Assembly (NCBI GenBank): GCA_963674555.1
Contig: OY771429.1
Span: forward strand, 992,001 to 1,056,000
Length of the DNA stretch: 64,000 nucleotides
Direction of reading: 5' to 3'
Source: JBGMEA01 sp963674555
GTDB taxonomy: Bacteria; Bacillota; Clostridia; Eubacteriales; Anaerofustaceae
The number at the start of each line of letters is the position of its first letter. Within the stretch, counting starts at the first letter, position 1. This document shows positions 34,156 through 43,642 of this stretch, one piece after another. The notes beneath the pieces were generated by a model. That model searched no databases. It worked only from the letters and a program-made list of their open reading frames with translations, and had not been told where the DNA came from. The translations under genes were made by a program, and so were the position numbers.

Positions 34156-35415
34156 TTATTGCATAAACTTCTTTGTAATTTCATTGAATGGTATATTTTC
34201 TTGTTCTTTGGTCAACATATTCCTTAGAAGACCGGCGTTTTGCTCGATCTCTTCTTCACCAATCATCAAAACGTATTTCGCATTAATTTTATCCGCATAT
34301 TTCATTTGCGCTTTCAAACTTCTGTCCATCGTATCAGTTTGTACAGTGCATCCTTTATCGCGTAATAATTTTGTGTAATATACAGCGATCTTTTTAGCTT
34401 CGTCGCCCAATGGCGCAATATATAAGTCGGTTATTTCTTCTGTTTCGATTTTGATATTTTGAGCGTCCATCAATAGTATTAAACGCTCTATCCCCATACC
34501 GAATCCGATACCCGGCGTGTCTTTTCCGCCTAGTTGTCCAACCAACCCGTTATATCGTCCGCCGCCGCAAACGGTTGATTGCGCTCCGAGATCGGAAGAT
34601 ATAAATTCAAAAGCTGTGTTCGTATAATAATCCAGCCCTCGTACGATCATGGGATCGATCTTGTAAGAAACTTCGCTTGCGTCCAAATACGCTTTAACAC
34701 CGTCGAAATGCGTCTGACAATCCTCACATAAATGATCGATCATTAGCGGTGCGTCTGCCAAAAGTGTTTTACATTGTGTATTCTTACAATCAAGTATCCG
34801 CATCGGATTTTTGTCATAGCGTGCGTTACAATCATCGCATAATGAATCCAATTTATCTGATAGAAAATCTTGCAATAATTTGTAATACGCATCTCGGCAT
34901 GTCGGACATCCGACTGAATTTATCGATAAGTCTACATTTTTTATGCCTAATGATTTGATATAACTGTCAGCGAGTGAAATGACTTCAGCATCCATAAGCG
35001 GAGAAGCCGAACCGATTGCTTCGATCCCGAATTGATGGAATTGTCGGTATCGTCCTTTTTGCGGATTCTCACAACGAAAACATCTGGTCAGATAAAAAAG
35101 TTTCACCGGTTGCGGGTACGATGCCATCCCATGCTCTATATATGCTCTGACCACGGGAGCTGTTCCTTCGGGCTTAAGTGTCAAGCTCTCTTTCTCTCTG
35201 TGGACGAATGTATACATCTCTTTTTGAACGATATCCGTCGTATCCCCGACACCGCGTTTAAAAAGCGCGGTCGATTCAAACTCAGGCGTACGTATTTGTT
35301 TAAAGCCGTAACGCATGCAGATATCTTTTGCGGTCGACTCGATCATCTCCCATATCGGTATTTGTTCGGGCAGAATATCATTGGTGCCTTTCGGCGCATT
35401 GATCTTATTATCCAT
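34156..35415 (-). CDS. hisS: histidyl-tRNA synthetase HisS
   Basis: A class II synthetase of 419 residues from ATG 35415 (site GGAGGAAG). The longer frame to 35457 begins in the T-box terminator and is not a start. It shows PKGTNDILP at the N-terminus, motif 2 (FRCENPQKGRYRQFHQFG), the His-binding loops (RGLDYYTNTAFE, GGGRYNGLVGQLGG), motif 3 (GFGMGIERL) and a C-terminal anticodon domain. A cysteine-rich insert (CDDCNARYDKN, CKNTQC, CEDCQTHF; about residues 188-225) looks like a zinc site, common in clostridial HisS. Its expression depends on charged tRNA-His through the T-box. Confidence 0.97.
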   Translation of the reverse strand: MDNKINAPKGTNDILPEQIPIWEMIESTAKDICMRYGFKQIRTPEFESTALFKRGVGDTTDIVQKEMYTFVHREKESLTLKPEGTAPVVRAYIEHGMASYPQPVKLFYLTRCFRCENPQKGRYRQFHQFGIEAIGSASPLMDAEVISLADSYIKSLGIKNVDLSINSVGCPTCRDAYYKLLQDFLSDKLDSLCDDCNARYDKNPMRILDCKNTQCKTLLADAPLMIDHLCEDCQTHFDGVKAYLDASEVSYKIDPMIVRGLDYYTNTAFEFISSDLGAQSTVCGGGRYNGLVGQLGGKDTPGIGFGMGIERLILLMDAQNIKIETEEITDLYIAPLGDEAKKIAVYYTKLLRDKGCTVQTDTMDRSLKAQMKYADKINAKYVLMIGEEEIEQNAGLLRNMLTKEQENIPFNEITKKFMQ

Positions 35416-35444
35416 ATCTTCCTCCGGATCGTTCGGATAAAATA

Positions 35445-35690
35445 AAAAAACTGACATTGTTCAATATACAATGTCAGGGACGAACGATCTGTCCGCGGTG
35501 CCACCCTGTTTGGTTATAAGCCCCACTTAATAGTCGATAACGCTGTACCTGCGTGACAAGATACTCTGTTCTCTTGCCAAACTCCGAGTGTCTTTCAATT
35601 ATCTTTTTAACAAACAGTGCTTACAGTCACGGCACTGTCTCCCTTATGTATTCGGATAATCTACTCTCTCATCATCGCTGGAATGTTTCT
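35445..35690 (-). promoter_or_regulatory. T-box riboswitch of the hisS-aspS operon (specifier CAC)
   Basis: On the minus strand it has stem I with GACACTCGGAG (specifier CAC for His), then the T-box AGGGTGGCACCGCGG and the antiterminator arm TCGTCCCT. It ends with a terminator (GACATTGT/ACAATGTC then a T run, 35445-35480). Uncharged tRNA-His would bind and allow transcription. Confidence 0.95.
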
Positions 35691-35693
35691 ATC

Positions 35694-35722
35694 ATTATAC
35701 TGAAACGCAATTCGCTTGTCAA
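35694..35722 (-). promoter_or_regulatory. promoter of the T-box hisS-aspS operon
   Basis: On the minus strand TTGACA (35722-35717), 17 bases, TATAAT (35699-35694), full consensus. Confidence 0.85.
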
Positions 35723-35799
35723 GAATAACAAGCATGCAAAAATTGTATATACTCAGAGGTATTAAATGCATGCTTGGATATGAGACGATAATTATGGGA

Positions 35800-37194
35800 T
35801 CATTTTTCTGATTCGTCTTTATGCCACACTACACCTGTGTTCCCTTCGCTCGATCGTGAAGAGCGGAATCCTTCTGTACTGTCTTTGGTAAAAATTACCT
35901 TTAATGTTAAGAACAACAATTTTAGGTCCAGTAATAATGACGGTTGCTCGATATATAATAGATCCATCATCGCCTTATCCTCAAAAGAGGTATTATATTT
36001 ACCGTATATCTGCGCATACCCTGTTAAGCCTGCTTTTACTTTTATCCTATATTCGAAATGTGAAAATAACGTACAATTATACGCAAAAATCTCAGGACGT
36101 TCCGGTCTGGGTCCTACCAAAGACATTTCGCTTTTTAGGATATTGATAAATTGTGGCGTCTCATCAATACGCATCGCACGGATAATTTTACCTACTTTTG
36201 TAATACGGTCATCTCCTTGACTCGAGAGCCTGGCTTGACCGTCCTCTTCAGCATGTTCTACCATGCTTCTGAATTTTATGATGTCGAACTCTTTTCCGTT
36301 TTTTGTTAATCTGGATTGTTTGTAAAAAACTGATCCTCCGTCTTCCAATTTAATGGCAACGGCGGTAATCAACATGATCGGGCTTGCAATGATCAAACAA
36401 ATTGCGGAAACTACGATATCTATCAGCCTCTTAACGAACAGTTGAACCAAAGAAAATCCACTGTTAGAACATTGCAAGATCGCTGAATCATAAATGTGGA
36501 CTTCACGTGATTTATAGATCATAATATCTTGAATAGTTGGATTGATAAATATCTCTTTATCCTGCTCAAAACAATAAGCCGTTAATTTTTCACGCAACTC
36601 ACCATTGATATTACCCAGTATGACGGTCGAAAACTGTTCGATATTTTCGATCAAATTTTCATAAGGTTCTGTTTCAAGAAGAAGCGTACAGATCTCAAAG
36701 CGATTCTGTTTTTTACTGTTAAATTTCCTGATCATATTTAAGTCATATTCTGAATCGGAATGAATAATAATTGAATCTTGTGCTTTATTTAATCTTGCAT
36801 ACACTCTGTTCGAAATAATATATAAGATTGATGCTGAAACGATTTGCATACAGGTAAGAAGAATGATCGGATAAATCAGGATGATTTTTTCAGCAGTCAA
36901 TGCAATAATGATATAGATCATCCCATTGCTCAAACATGCGGAAAGCAGATAGGAAAATATAAGCTCCTTTGCCGCAAGCTTACCGATTTGGAGACAATGA
37001 TATGTGATAGCGAATAAAACAAATATCGAGATATACAATAAAACCAAGACCATATGATATTTTATCGACAGCATATATTCATGATAAAAATGATAAAAAA
37101 TAAATAGGAACAAAAACAATGTTACCAAAACGATAATAACTTTTAATAAGAGAAATAAGGGCTGTTTGATATTTTGAGAAAAATTACCCTTCAT
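35800..37194 (-). CDS. undecaprenyl-phosphate sugar-phosphate transferase (WcaJ/PssY type)
   Basis: It starts exopolysaccharide or glycan assembly by moving a sugar phosphate from a UDP-sugar to undecaprenyl phosphate. The 464 residues have about five N-terminal membrane helices (15-140), a flavodoxin-like linker, and the C-terminal bacterial sugar transferase domain with VKRLIDIVVS, FYKQSRLTKNGKEFDIIKFRSM, RITKVGKIIR, DETPQF, GPRPERPE and GLTGYAQIYGKYN. All active-site segments are there. The gene is isolated; no glycosyltransferase cluster is seen around it, which is unusual for this family. It may serve a small glycan, perhaps on pilins or surface proteins; this is a guess. Confidence 0.88.
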   Translation of the reverse strand: MKGNFSQNIKQPLFLLLKVIIVLVTLFLFLFIFYHFYHEYMLSIKYHMVLVLLYISIFVLFAITYHCLQIGKLAAKELIFSYLLSACLSNGMIYIIIALTAEKIILIYPIILLTCMQIVSASILYIISNRVYARLNKAQDSIIIHSDSEYDLNMIRKFNSKKQNRFEICTLLLETEPYENLIENIEQFSTVILGNINGELREKLTAYCFEQDKEIFINPTIQDIMIYKSREVHIYDSAILQCSNSGFSLVQLFVKRLIDIVVSAICLIIASPIMLITAVAIKLEDGGSVFYKQSRLTKNGKEFDIIKFRSMVEHAEEDGQARLSSQGDDRITKVGKIIRAMRIDETPQFINILKSEMSLVGPRPERPEIFAYNCTLFSHFEYRIKVKAGLTGYAQIYGKYNTSFEDKAMMDLLYIEQPSLLLDLKLLFLTLKVIFTKDSTEGFRSSRSSEGNTGVVWHKDESEK

Positions 37195-37426
37195 AAGTAT
37201 ACCTCGCTTTATTATCGTTCATAAATTCATTCCATTTAAGATCGATCAAATAAACAATAACAGTATACCATATGAAAACAGAACAATACAATATCAACCC
37301 AAAAGCAATTCATTATTGACGATGTATGCGAATCATTGCAGGTTCTATCGGATCACACACAATATATGATATGATATTAATAAACTATTATGTATTATTA
37401 CTTAGATACAAAAACTGGAGGAGACA

Positions 37427-38215
37427 ATGAATGTAGCATTAAAAGGTTTTCGCGCACTGATTACCGGAAGTTCTGAAGGCTTGGGTTTATCGATGGCGCG
37501 GGCTCTATTGTCCGAAGGAGCTTCTGTAGCGATCTCGTCACGTCCGAGCGAAAAATTAGACAAGATCGTAGACATTTTACAAAACGAAGGATTAGACGCA
37601 TATAAAGTCCCAATGGATGTCAGAGACGAAAGATCCGTTGCAAAAGCCGTAAAATGGGTCGAAGAAAATTGGGGGAAACTAGATCTATTGGTCAATAATG
37701 CCGGACTTGGAAACGGAAGAGTAAACGAAGATTTTGTTGAGCATCCAAAACCTTTTTTTGAAATAGATATTGAAGGCTTCCGCGATGTGGTCGATACGAA
37801 TTTGACAGGATATTTCCTGGTTGCAAAGGCATTTGTACCGATGATGATCGAACAAAAAGAAGGTCGCATCGTCAACATCTCCACCAGTCTGTCTACGATG
37901 AGAAGGAGCAATATGACACCTTACGGTCCTTCGCGGGCTGCATCCGAAGCATTATCGGAAATCATGTCTGTCGAACTCGCTGAATACGGGATCGATGTCA
38001 ATGTTCTGTTGCCCGGTGGCGCAGCAGAAACAAATCTGTTTACACCGAAAGCGCTCATTGATTTTAAAAATAAAAAATTACCGCTTTTAGATGCGGATGT
38101 TATGTCGGAACCAATATTATTCCTAGCGTCACCGCAAGCAAAAGGGATGACGGGAGAGCGGATCATCGCGAAAGAATTTAAAGACTGGCTACAAAGCAAA
38201 GATAGTTCTTTTTAA
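37427..38215 (+). CDS. short-chain dehydrogenase/reductase with YxxxR instead of YxxxK
   Basis: A Rossmann-fold oxidoreductase of 262 residues. The cofactor motif is TGSSEGLG (about 13-20), with NNAG (88-91) and a Ser in NISTSLS (about 149). The catalytic Tyr is in TPYGPSRAA, where the usual Lys four residues on is Arg. Classical SDR enzymes need that Lys, so activity is uncertain; some family members keep function with other residues. It begins 232 bases from a divergent sugar transferase gene and has a GGAGGAG site. The substrate is unknown. Confidence 0.83.
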   Translation: MNVALKGFRALITGSSEGLGLSMARALLSEGASVAISSRPSEKLDKIVDILQNEGLDAYKVPMDVRDERSVAKAVKWVEENWGKLDLLVNNAGLGNGRVNEDFVEHPKPFFEIDIEGFRDVVDTNLTGYFLVAKAFVPMMIEQKEGRIVNISTSLSTMRRSNMTPYGPSRAASEALSEIMSVELAEYGIDVNVLLPGGAAETNLFTPKALIDFKNKKLPLLDADVMSEPILFLASPQAKGMTGERIIAKEFKDWLQSKDSSF

Positions 38216-38389
38216 AAATATATATAAACGTACTTTGAATAATATTTACGATGATTTTACATGTGTCCGTAAATATGCGCGTCAGATGTATTATTTTTAT
38301 CGGATATAACACCAGTATTTGTCATCTATGTTATAATTATATCCACAATCCAGAATAAATAATCCAATATGAAGGAGATACCAATATTT

Positions 38390-39472
38390 ATGAAAGAACT
38401 CGTTATAGGAGATTTAAAAGCAAAATTTCCTATTATTCAGGGGGGCATGGGTGTTGGGATATCACTCTCAAACTTAGCGGCAGCTGTAGCCAATCAAGGC
38501 GGCATAGGTGTGATCGCCGTCGCAGGAATAGGCATGAGTGAGAAAGATCTCTCATCGAATTATCTTGAAGCAAACATAAGAGCGCTGCGCAGTGAGATAC
38601 GTAAAGCCAAAGAAATGACTTCGGGCATATTGGGTGTTAATATTATGGTTGCGCTCTCTGATTTTATCGCATTTGCTAAAACAGCGATCGAAGAAAAAAT
38701 CGATATTATTTTTGCGGGAGCCGGACTTCCGCTTACGCTTCCCGAATTGCTCACAAAAGATACAAATACCAAACTGGTCCCTATCATATCATCGGCAAAA
38801 GCCGCCAGAATCCTTATAAGACGTTGGCATGACAAATACGATTATGTTCCCGATGCTTTTGTCGTAGAAGGTCCTAAAGCAGGCGGTCATCTCGGTTTTA
38901 AAAAAGAACAACTCGATGATCCGACGTATCAATTGGAAAATCTTATTACTGAAGTGATCGATGAGGTACGTCCTTTCGAAAGTAAATTCAACAAAAAAAT
39001 ACCCGTGATCGCGGGCGGCGGAATTTATACTGGCGAAGATATTTATAAAGTCATGCAGTTAGGTGCAGACGGTGTTCAGATGGCAACACGTTTTGTTACG
39101 ACAGAAGAATGCGACGCCTCAACGGATTTTAAGAATACATATATCAACGCAAAAAAAGAAGATATCGGTATTATACAAAGTCCTGTCGGAATGCCGGGAC
39201 GAGCTATCATCAACGATTTCATCAATGAAGCTAACAGCGGGAACAAAGTTCCGTATAAATGTCCTTACCATTGCATCGCAACTTGCGAATATAAAGACAG
39301 CCCTTACTGCATCGCAGTCGCACTTGTCAACGCAAAAAAAGGACTTTTGAAACATGGTTTTGCCTTCGCAGGAGTAAATGCATATCGCGCCACTGAGATC
39401 CTGCCGATCGAAAAAGTTTTTAAAGATATTCAAGAAGAATATGAGAAAGCAGAAAAAACAAATAAAAAGTGA
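38390..39472 (+). CDS. NAD(P)H-dependent flavin oxidoreductase / nitronate monooxygenase family
   Basis: An FMN TIM-barrel protein of 360 residues from ATG 38390, which has an AAGGAG site. The N-terminus, PIIQGGMGVGISLSNLAAAVANQGG, is the family signature (phosphate loop), followed by EGPKAGGHLG with the active His (about 168) and GGGIYTGEDI. The C-terminal part holds a Cys cluster (CPYHCIATCEYKDSPYC), an addition found in clostridial members. FabK-type enoyl-ACP reductases and nitronate monooxygenases share this fold. No fatty acid genes are adjacent, so I do not call it fabK. Confidence 0.8.
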   Translation: MKELVIGDLKAKFPIIQGGMGVGISLSNLAAAVANQGGIGVIAVAGIGMSEKDLSSNYLEANIRALRSEIRKAKEMTSGILGVNIMVALSDFIAFAKTAIEEKIDIIFAGAGLPLTLPELLTKDTNTKLVPIISSAKAARILIRRWHDKYDYVPDAFVVEGPKAGGHLGFKKEQLDDPTYQLENLITEVIDEVRPFESKFNKKIPVIAGGGIYTGEDIYKVMQLGADGVQMATRFVTTEECDASTDFKNTYINAKKEDIGIIQSPVGMPGRAIINDFINEANSGNKVPYKCPYHCIATCEYKDSPYCIAVALVNAKKGLLKHGFAFAGVNAYRATEILPIEKVFKDIQEEYEKAEKTNKK

Positions 39473-39534
39473 TTAAATTTACTTGAAAATAGACCTTAAA
39501 TAATCTCCGATATAAAACGCTCTAAAAAAAATAT

Positions 39535-39586
39535 AGACTTCTTTAAATATGCTATAAAAAGGCATATTTAAAGAAGTCTGTTTTTA
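39535..39586. terminator. bidirectional terminator with 18-base perfect stem
   Basis: The arms are 39535-39552 and 39562-39579, all 18 pairs matching, with a 9-base loop. A T run follows on both strands. Confidence 0.9.
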
Positions 39587-39590
39587 TTAT

Positions 39591-40796
39591 TCAGCTTTCT
39601 AATGTTTGTCCCAATGGGCGCAATTTATAGGTTAACATAACGGAGTTTCGGACATATTCTTTATAAAATATCTTCTTCACACGTTCAACGATCATCTTAC
39701 CGGTTTCATAATTGACCATTGGTAATATCACTACGTATTGCATGGAACTGTATCGAGCGATCGTATCACCGCGTCTTAAATTCTTTTGAATGATCATTAA
39801 TAATTTCTTCATGATATTATCCAAAACCAAAGGATCCAATGTTTCTTGGTAAGCGTGATTTACAGTAAGCAACGCAATGAAGAAATTACCGCCGCTTCTT
39901 TCCAATAAACGTTTTTGCAAATGATAAATGCTCTTGAATATTTCATATTCACAGAAGAACGCGCCTTGAACGTCATCTTCCATATCGATATTTTCTTGAA
40001 TGATCTTAATATCGACTTCCATATCTTGACCGATCTTGATGATGTTTTTATATAATGAACGAATATTTTCGGACGGTGCAACCCCCAGATGTTGGTAATA
40101 CAGATCAGAAGTGGCTTGAAACTGAGACAAAGCAGCGCGATTTTTACCTGTTTCCATCAATGCTTGTATCAATTCTAAATGCAATCTGTCTTCAAATAAA
40201 TCGATATCCAATGCGGTCTTGCAAATATGGATGATTTCTTGATAGTCTTCTTGTGCCTTAAGCGAATCAATGATAACAAATGTATTGTTTAAAAATAAAT
40301 CATGATAATACACACTGATCGGGATCAGCCAAGCAGTTTCCGAAGCGATCGACAATAAGTCTCCGGTATATAACTTCATTGCTTCCGTCGCGACCGCGAT
40401 CCGTTCGGGATCATCAACATCCATATCTTTAGCCTGGCGACATAGTTTTTCAAACTCAAAAACATCCACCTTTGCGTCCAACTCAGGATTCCATTGATAA
40501 GTTCCCCAATTCGTTATGATCGACTCTTTCAACTCCGGAAGATCATGTTGGTCCAACATTTTCCTATAACGATACAACAATGTACGCAAAGCGTTTGACG
40601 GATTTAAATTTTCATCATCCAGCCAAAGGTTCTCAAATAGTTCACTGTGCGTTACTTCTTTATCTACATGTAAGATCAAGTAAGAGAGCAAATCTCGCGT
40701 TTTTCTGGATTGATTGATATTTTCAAGTACCAATTCACCATTGACATAAATCTCAAATTTTCCAAACAAATTAATATTGATCGCTTTTTTCATCAT
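39591..40796 (-). CDS. BTAD/winged-helix regulator with degenerate GGDEF domain
   Basis: A cytoplasmic protein of 401 residues. Residues 5-85 are a winged helix (INLFGKFEIYVNG, RDLLSYLILH) as in SARP and BTAD regulators. Residues 100-250 are a helical TPR-like BTAD domain. Residues 270-400 have the fold pattern of a GGDEF domain, but RYGGDEF is RYSSMQY, so no c-di-GMP is made. It could bind a nucleotide or partner. The gene is the last of the minus-strand pilus-like operon (12 bases after the PilT-like gene), so it may link second messenger levels with pilus assembly. An ATG at 40793 is also possible. Confidence 0.7.
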   Translation of the reverse strand: MMKKAININLFGKFEIYVNGELVLENINQSRKTRDLLSYLILHVDKEVTHSELFENLWLDDENLNPSNALRTLLYRYRKMLDQHDLPELKESIITNWGTYQWNPELDAKVDVFEFEKLCRQAKDMDVDDPERIAVATEAMKLYTGDLLSIASETAWLIPISVYYHDLFLNNTFVIIDSLKAQEDYQEIIHICKTALDIDLFEDRLHLELIQALMETGKNRAALSQFQATSDLYYQHLGVAPSENIRSLYKNIIKIGQDMEVDIKIIQENIDMEDDVQGAFFCEYEIFKSIYHLQKRLLERSGGNFFIALLTVNHAYQETLDPLVLDNIMKKLLMIIQKNLRRGDTIARYSSMQYVVILPMVNYETGKMIVERVKKIFYKEYVRNSVMLTYKLRPLGQTLES

Positions 40797-40807
40797 TTAT
40801 CCCCCTA

Positions 40808-41869
40808 CTATCGCTCCATTTTTTTACTTAAACTATCCGGATTCATTGCGTAAATCAATGCGTTTTCTTTTGTGATCAACCCCTCATTATATAAACGCAA
40901 GATATCAGCGTCCATCGCGCGCATTCCTTGTGAAGCACCCGAATAAATAACATTATCAATTTGGTAGATCTTACTTTCTCTGATCAAATTTTGAACGGCA
41001 TTATTGACATACATGATCTCAAATACCGGTTCCAACCTGCCGTCAACGGTCGGGATCAATTGCTGGGACACAACCGCTTTAAGAACCATCGAGAGTTGCA
41101 GGCGAACCTGCATCTGTTGATTCGCAGGAAATACATCGATAATTCGATCTATCGTCTTCGCCGCGCCGATCGTATGTAATGAAGACAACACCAATTGTCC
41201 TGTCTCGGCTGCGGTAAGTACGATCTGGATCGTTTCAAGATCTCGCATTTCACCTACTAAGATAGCATCCGGTGATTGACGCAACGCCGCACGTAATGCG
41301 GTAACATAATTGGTCGTATCCAGAGTAACTTCTCTTTGACTTACGATACTTTTTTTATGTCTGTGAAGAAACTCGATAGGATCTTCTATCGTGATAACAT
41401 GTTTGGAAAAATTCGAGTTGATCTGATCGACGATACACGCAAGTGTGGTCGATTTACCGCTGCTTGTCGGTCCTGTTACCAAGATCAATCCATTTTTTTC
41501 CTTATATAAATCTATAACTTTTTGCGGTATATGATAATCTGACGCGTTCGGCAATTCAAAATATACGACTCGCAGTACCGCGGCATATGAATTGCGCTGC
41601 ATATAAACATTGCATCTGAAACGTCCGACCGAAGGCAAGGAAAGAGAAAAATCATCGTCACCTTTTAAGATGAGTTGATCCATACTTCGATTGTTATCGG
41701 TTTGGTACAACTGTTTGATAAGTTGCATGGAAACCTCAGGCATGATCTTTTCGTCGGAAAAAGGAAGAATGCGATCATTTTTGCGAATAGCGATCTGAGT
41801 ACCGGGAACGATGAAAATATCCGAACACCGTTTTTCGGTTGCTTCTTTCAATAAATTTATTAAATCCAT
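40808..41869 (-). CDS. PilT-like ATPase of a compact type IV pilus-like system
   Basis: A secretion-type hexameric ATPase of 353 residues. The start at ATG 41869 has AGGTG at the right distance; a GTG at 41878 is possible. Walker A is GPTSSGKSTT (usual Gly is Ser at one place), with the Asp box ITIEDPIEF, Walker B AILVGEMRD and the His box SSLHT. The C-terminal AVQNLIRESKIYQI is the retraction ATPase signature. It lies directly after four small pilin-like genes and a PilC-like gene but no PilB-like gene. It is either the only motor of that system or shares PilB at 61681. A second pilT lies at 63410. Confidence 0.85.
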   Translation of the reverse strand: MDLINLLKEATEKRCSDIFIVPGTQIAIRKNDRILPFSDEKIMPEVSMQLIKQLYQTDNNRSMDQLILKGDDDFSLSLPSVGRFRCNVYMQRNSYAAVLRVVYFELPNASDYHIPQKVIDLYKEKNGLILVTGPTSSGKSTTLACIVDQINSNFSKHVITIEDPIEFLHRHKKSIVSQREVTLDTTNYVTALRAALRQSPDAILVGEMRDLETIQIVLTAAETGQLVLSSLHTIGAAKTIDRIIDVFPANQQMQVRLQLSMVLKAVVSQQLIPTVDGRLEPVFEIMYVNNAVQNLIRESKIYQIDNVIYSGASQGMRAMDADILRLYNEGLITKENALIYAMNPDSLSKKMER

Positions 41870-41878
41870 ATTTATCAC

Positions 41879-42334
41879 CTACTGCCCTTCCCAGACGTTT
41901 AATTCTACTTCAGGATCCCAACTTCCGGTATTGATCGTTTTGTATGAATATATTCTGTACCCGCTTATATCTTCATTTGTATCATCAGGGTATAAAAGAA
42001 TTTGCAATTGTTTGTCGTCATTGATTGGAACTATAAACATGATCGCTCTATCTGCGCTTATGTAGATCTCTTCACTGAGAGCGTACAACGCAGAGATCGA
42101 TTCGTCTATTGAACTCTTTTGAAGCACATGATCAATTTCACTTAATAATACTTGAGCTTTATACTCCGCATCGTAATATTGCTTTATACTTTCGATCGAT
42201 GTATCGGTCAAATTCATATCTGATTGCGCTGATACGAATGACAGCACAGAAAATGCAACCAATAATAAACTTACGACCACCATAAGCACCGATGAAGCGC
42301 CGACACCGTTTTGAAATTCTATTTTCCTTTGCAT
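41879..42334 (-). CDS. small pilin-like membrane protein, 151 aa
   Basis: A short cytoplasmic N-terminus (MQRKIEFQNGVGAS) precedes one hydrophobic helix (15-35), as in prepilins, but there is no Glu at position +5 after a Gly. So cleavage by prepilin peptidase is doubtful. The rest is soluble, 110 residues, with an exported, beta-rich look. It overlaps the next upstream gene by one base (ATGA-type contact) and comes just before the PilT-like gene. I do not recognise a family; minor pseudopilin is the best fit. Confidence 0.6.
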   Translation of the reverse strand: MQRKIEFQNGVGASSVLMVVVSLLLVAFSVLSFVSAQSDMNLTDTSIESIKQYYDAEYKAQVLLSEIDHVLQKSSIDESISALYALSEEIYISADRAIMFIVPINDDKQLQILLYPDDTNEDISGYRIYSYKTINTGSWDPEVELNVWEGQ

Positions 42335-42786
42335 CAGAGTTCCTCAAATTTCTGATCCGATATATACTTTCCGGTATGCAGATCAAAGATCATTTCTTTC
42401 TGGACTGAGTATACTTCTATTTTTATATCAAAAAAAGTACCGTATTCCTGATCTGTTTTACTCATATCGACTACAAATCTATAATCGTAGCGCTCCCCGT
42501 TCGTAATATCCATTTTTTCATCGAAATATAGTTCAAAAATCTGCTGCTTATCGTTTTGGTCAATGATGGTCCAATCATCTAAAACGTCAATTGCATTCTT
42601 CGGCTCAGATCGCAATTGTTCCATAGTGTCCTGAGCAAGAATGATCGCAACACTCATACTGTTACTTTTTTGACTGATTTGATCGGATCGCACAAAAACT
42701 TGAACGATGACCATAGCTGATAAAGAAAAAAAGAAAATAACGATGAGTAATTCTATCAACGCAATATTGTTTCGTCGTTTTTGCAT
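42334..42786 (-). CDS. prepilin-like protein, 150 aa (PilV/GspI type)
   Basis: The N-terminus has the prepilin pattern, RRNNIALIELLIVIFF, with Glu at +5 but Asn in place of the usual Gly at -1. A hydrophobic helix (8-30) and a globular domain of about 115 residues follow, with DTMEQLRSEP as in PilV-type minor pilins. It overlaps its downstream neighbour and follows the DUF4860-like gene after 14 bases. Probably a minor subunit of the compact system. Confidence 0.7.
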   Translation of the reverse strand: MQKRRNNIALIELLIVIFFFSLSAMVIVQVFVRSDQISQKSNSMSVAIILAQDTMEQLRSEPKNAIDVLDDWTIIDQNDKQQIFELYFDEKMDITNGERYDYRFVVDMSKTDQEYGTFFDIKIEVYSVQKEMIFDLHTGKYISDQKFEEL

Positions 42787-42800
42787 GCAAGAACCTCTTC

Positions 42801-43289
42801 CTACTGTTGACTTTGCATCAAAACATGCGTTTCATATGATTTGCCATTAAGGTCTGTTATCGAGAAGTATACCATATCTCCAATTATTTTTACAGTAAAA
42901 TCGTTTACCGCAACAACTTCGTCCCCCAATGATAAATCGGTATCAGTATCTGTTTTTTTAAATATTTCTCTTAATGCCCCTTGCTCATAATAGATCAGTG
43001 TTTCATAAGACTCATTGTCTATGGTTTCTTTCAATACCAACACTTCTATACCGTCACGCGCTTCGATCGCAACCGTATATTCTTTATCCATGCTGCGTAA
43101 TTTATTGACTACATACAGTATCGAAGATCGAGCTTGATAACTTTGATCGGCATTTTCAACAACTTTATGATATGATCTCATACCGAGCATCGCGACCAAA
43201 AATACAAAAAGTGCAAAAATAATGATCAAAGAAAACAAAAATACAGCACTCAATGAATGATTTTTTTTGGAGATATATTTTTCATTCAT
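42801..43289 (-). CDS. DUF4860-like membrane protein, 162 aa
   Basis: One N-terminal helix (12-34) is followed by a soluble domain of about 125 residues, with a short N-terminal part rich in Lys. It resembles proteins named DUF4860 that sit in clostridial type II secretion/pilus-like clusters; function unknown. It overlaps the 5' end of the upstream gene by 8 bases, so the genes are translationally coupled. No prepilin cleavage site with Gly and Glu is visible. Confidence 0.55.
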   Translation of the reverse strand: MNEKYISKKNHSLSAVFLFSLIIIFALFVFLVAMLGMRSYHKVVENADQSYQARSSILYVVNKLRSMDKEYTVAIEARDGIEVLVLKETIDNESYETLIYYEQGALREIFKKTDTDTDLSLGDEVVAVNDFTVKIIGDMVYFSITDLNGKSYETHVLMQSQQ

Positions 43290-43617
43290 CCATCTGTTCC
43301 CCTTTGATGATGATCCTCACGCTGGGTTTCACATTGCTTGCGAAAACTTCATAACGCACCAAATATCTGTCATTATTGATGATCACCCCGTATTTTTCGA
43401 TAAGATAATCGAGACTTTCAGGATAACGCCCTTCGATCGCATAACAGTTTACAATAGCTCGATTGATCGCCTTGTATAAGAGTTCCGTATCACTTGTTTG
43501 AGAAATATCAGTGAGATTAAATACAGCAAAAAACAACAAAGCTACAATCATTACAAAAACAATAAAAGAAATGTAGCCTTTGGTTTTCCCTCTTTCTTTT
43601 CGCTCATATAAATGCAT
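43282..43617 (-). CDS. small membrane protein of the pilus-like operon, 111 aa
   Basis: A short Lys/Arg-rich start (MHLYERKERGKTKGY) is followed by one hydrophobic helix (15-36) and a soluble part of about 70 residues that begins with a helix (ELLYKAINRAIVNCYAIEG, PESLDYLIEKYG). The last stretch is like the C-terminal part of small pseudopilins such as GspG-type subunits. It lacks a +5 Glu. It is encoded between the PilC-like and DUF4860-like genes. The exact family is not recognised. Confidence 0.55.
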   Translation of the reverse strand: MHLYERKERGKTKGYISFIVFVMIVALLFFAVFNLTDISQTSDTELLYKAINRAIVNCYAIEGRYPESLDYLIEKYGVIINNDRYLVRYEVFASNVKPSVRIIIKGEQMDE

Positions 43618-43642
43618 TATTATCCTCTGATCGGAACTTGAT

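Noticed and set aside
35416..35457. Longer hisS start
   Set aside because: It would begin inside the T-box terminator; the ATG at 35415 has a good ribosome site and gives the family N-terminus.
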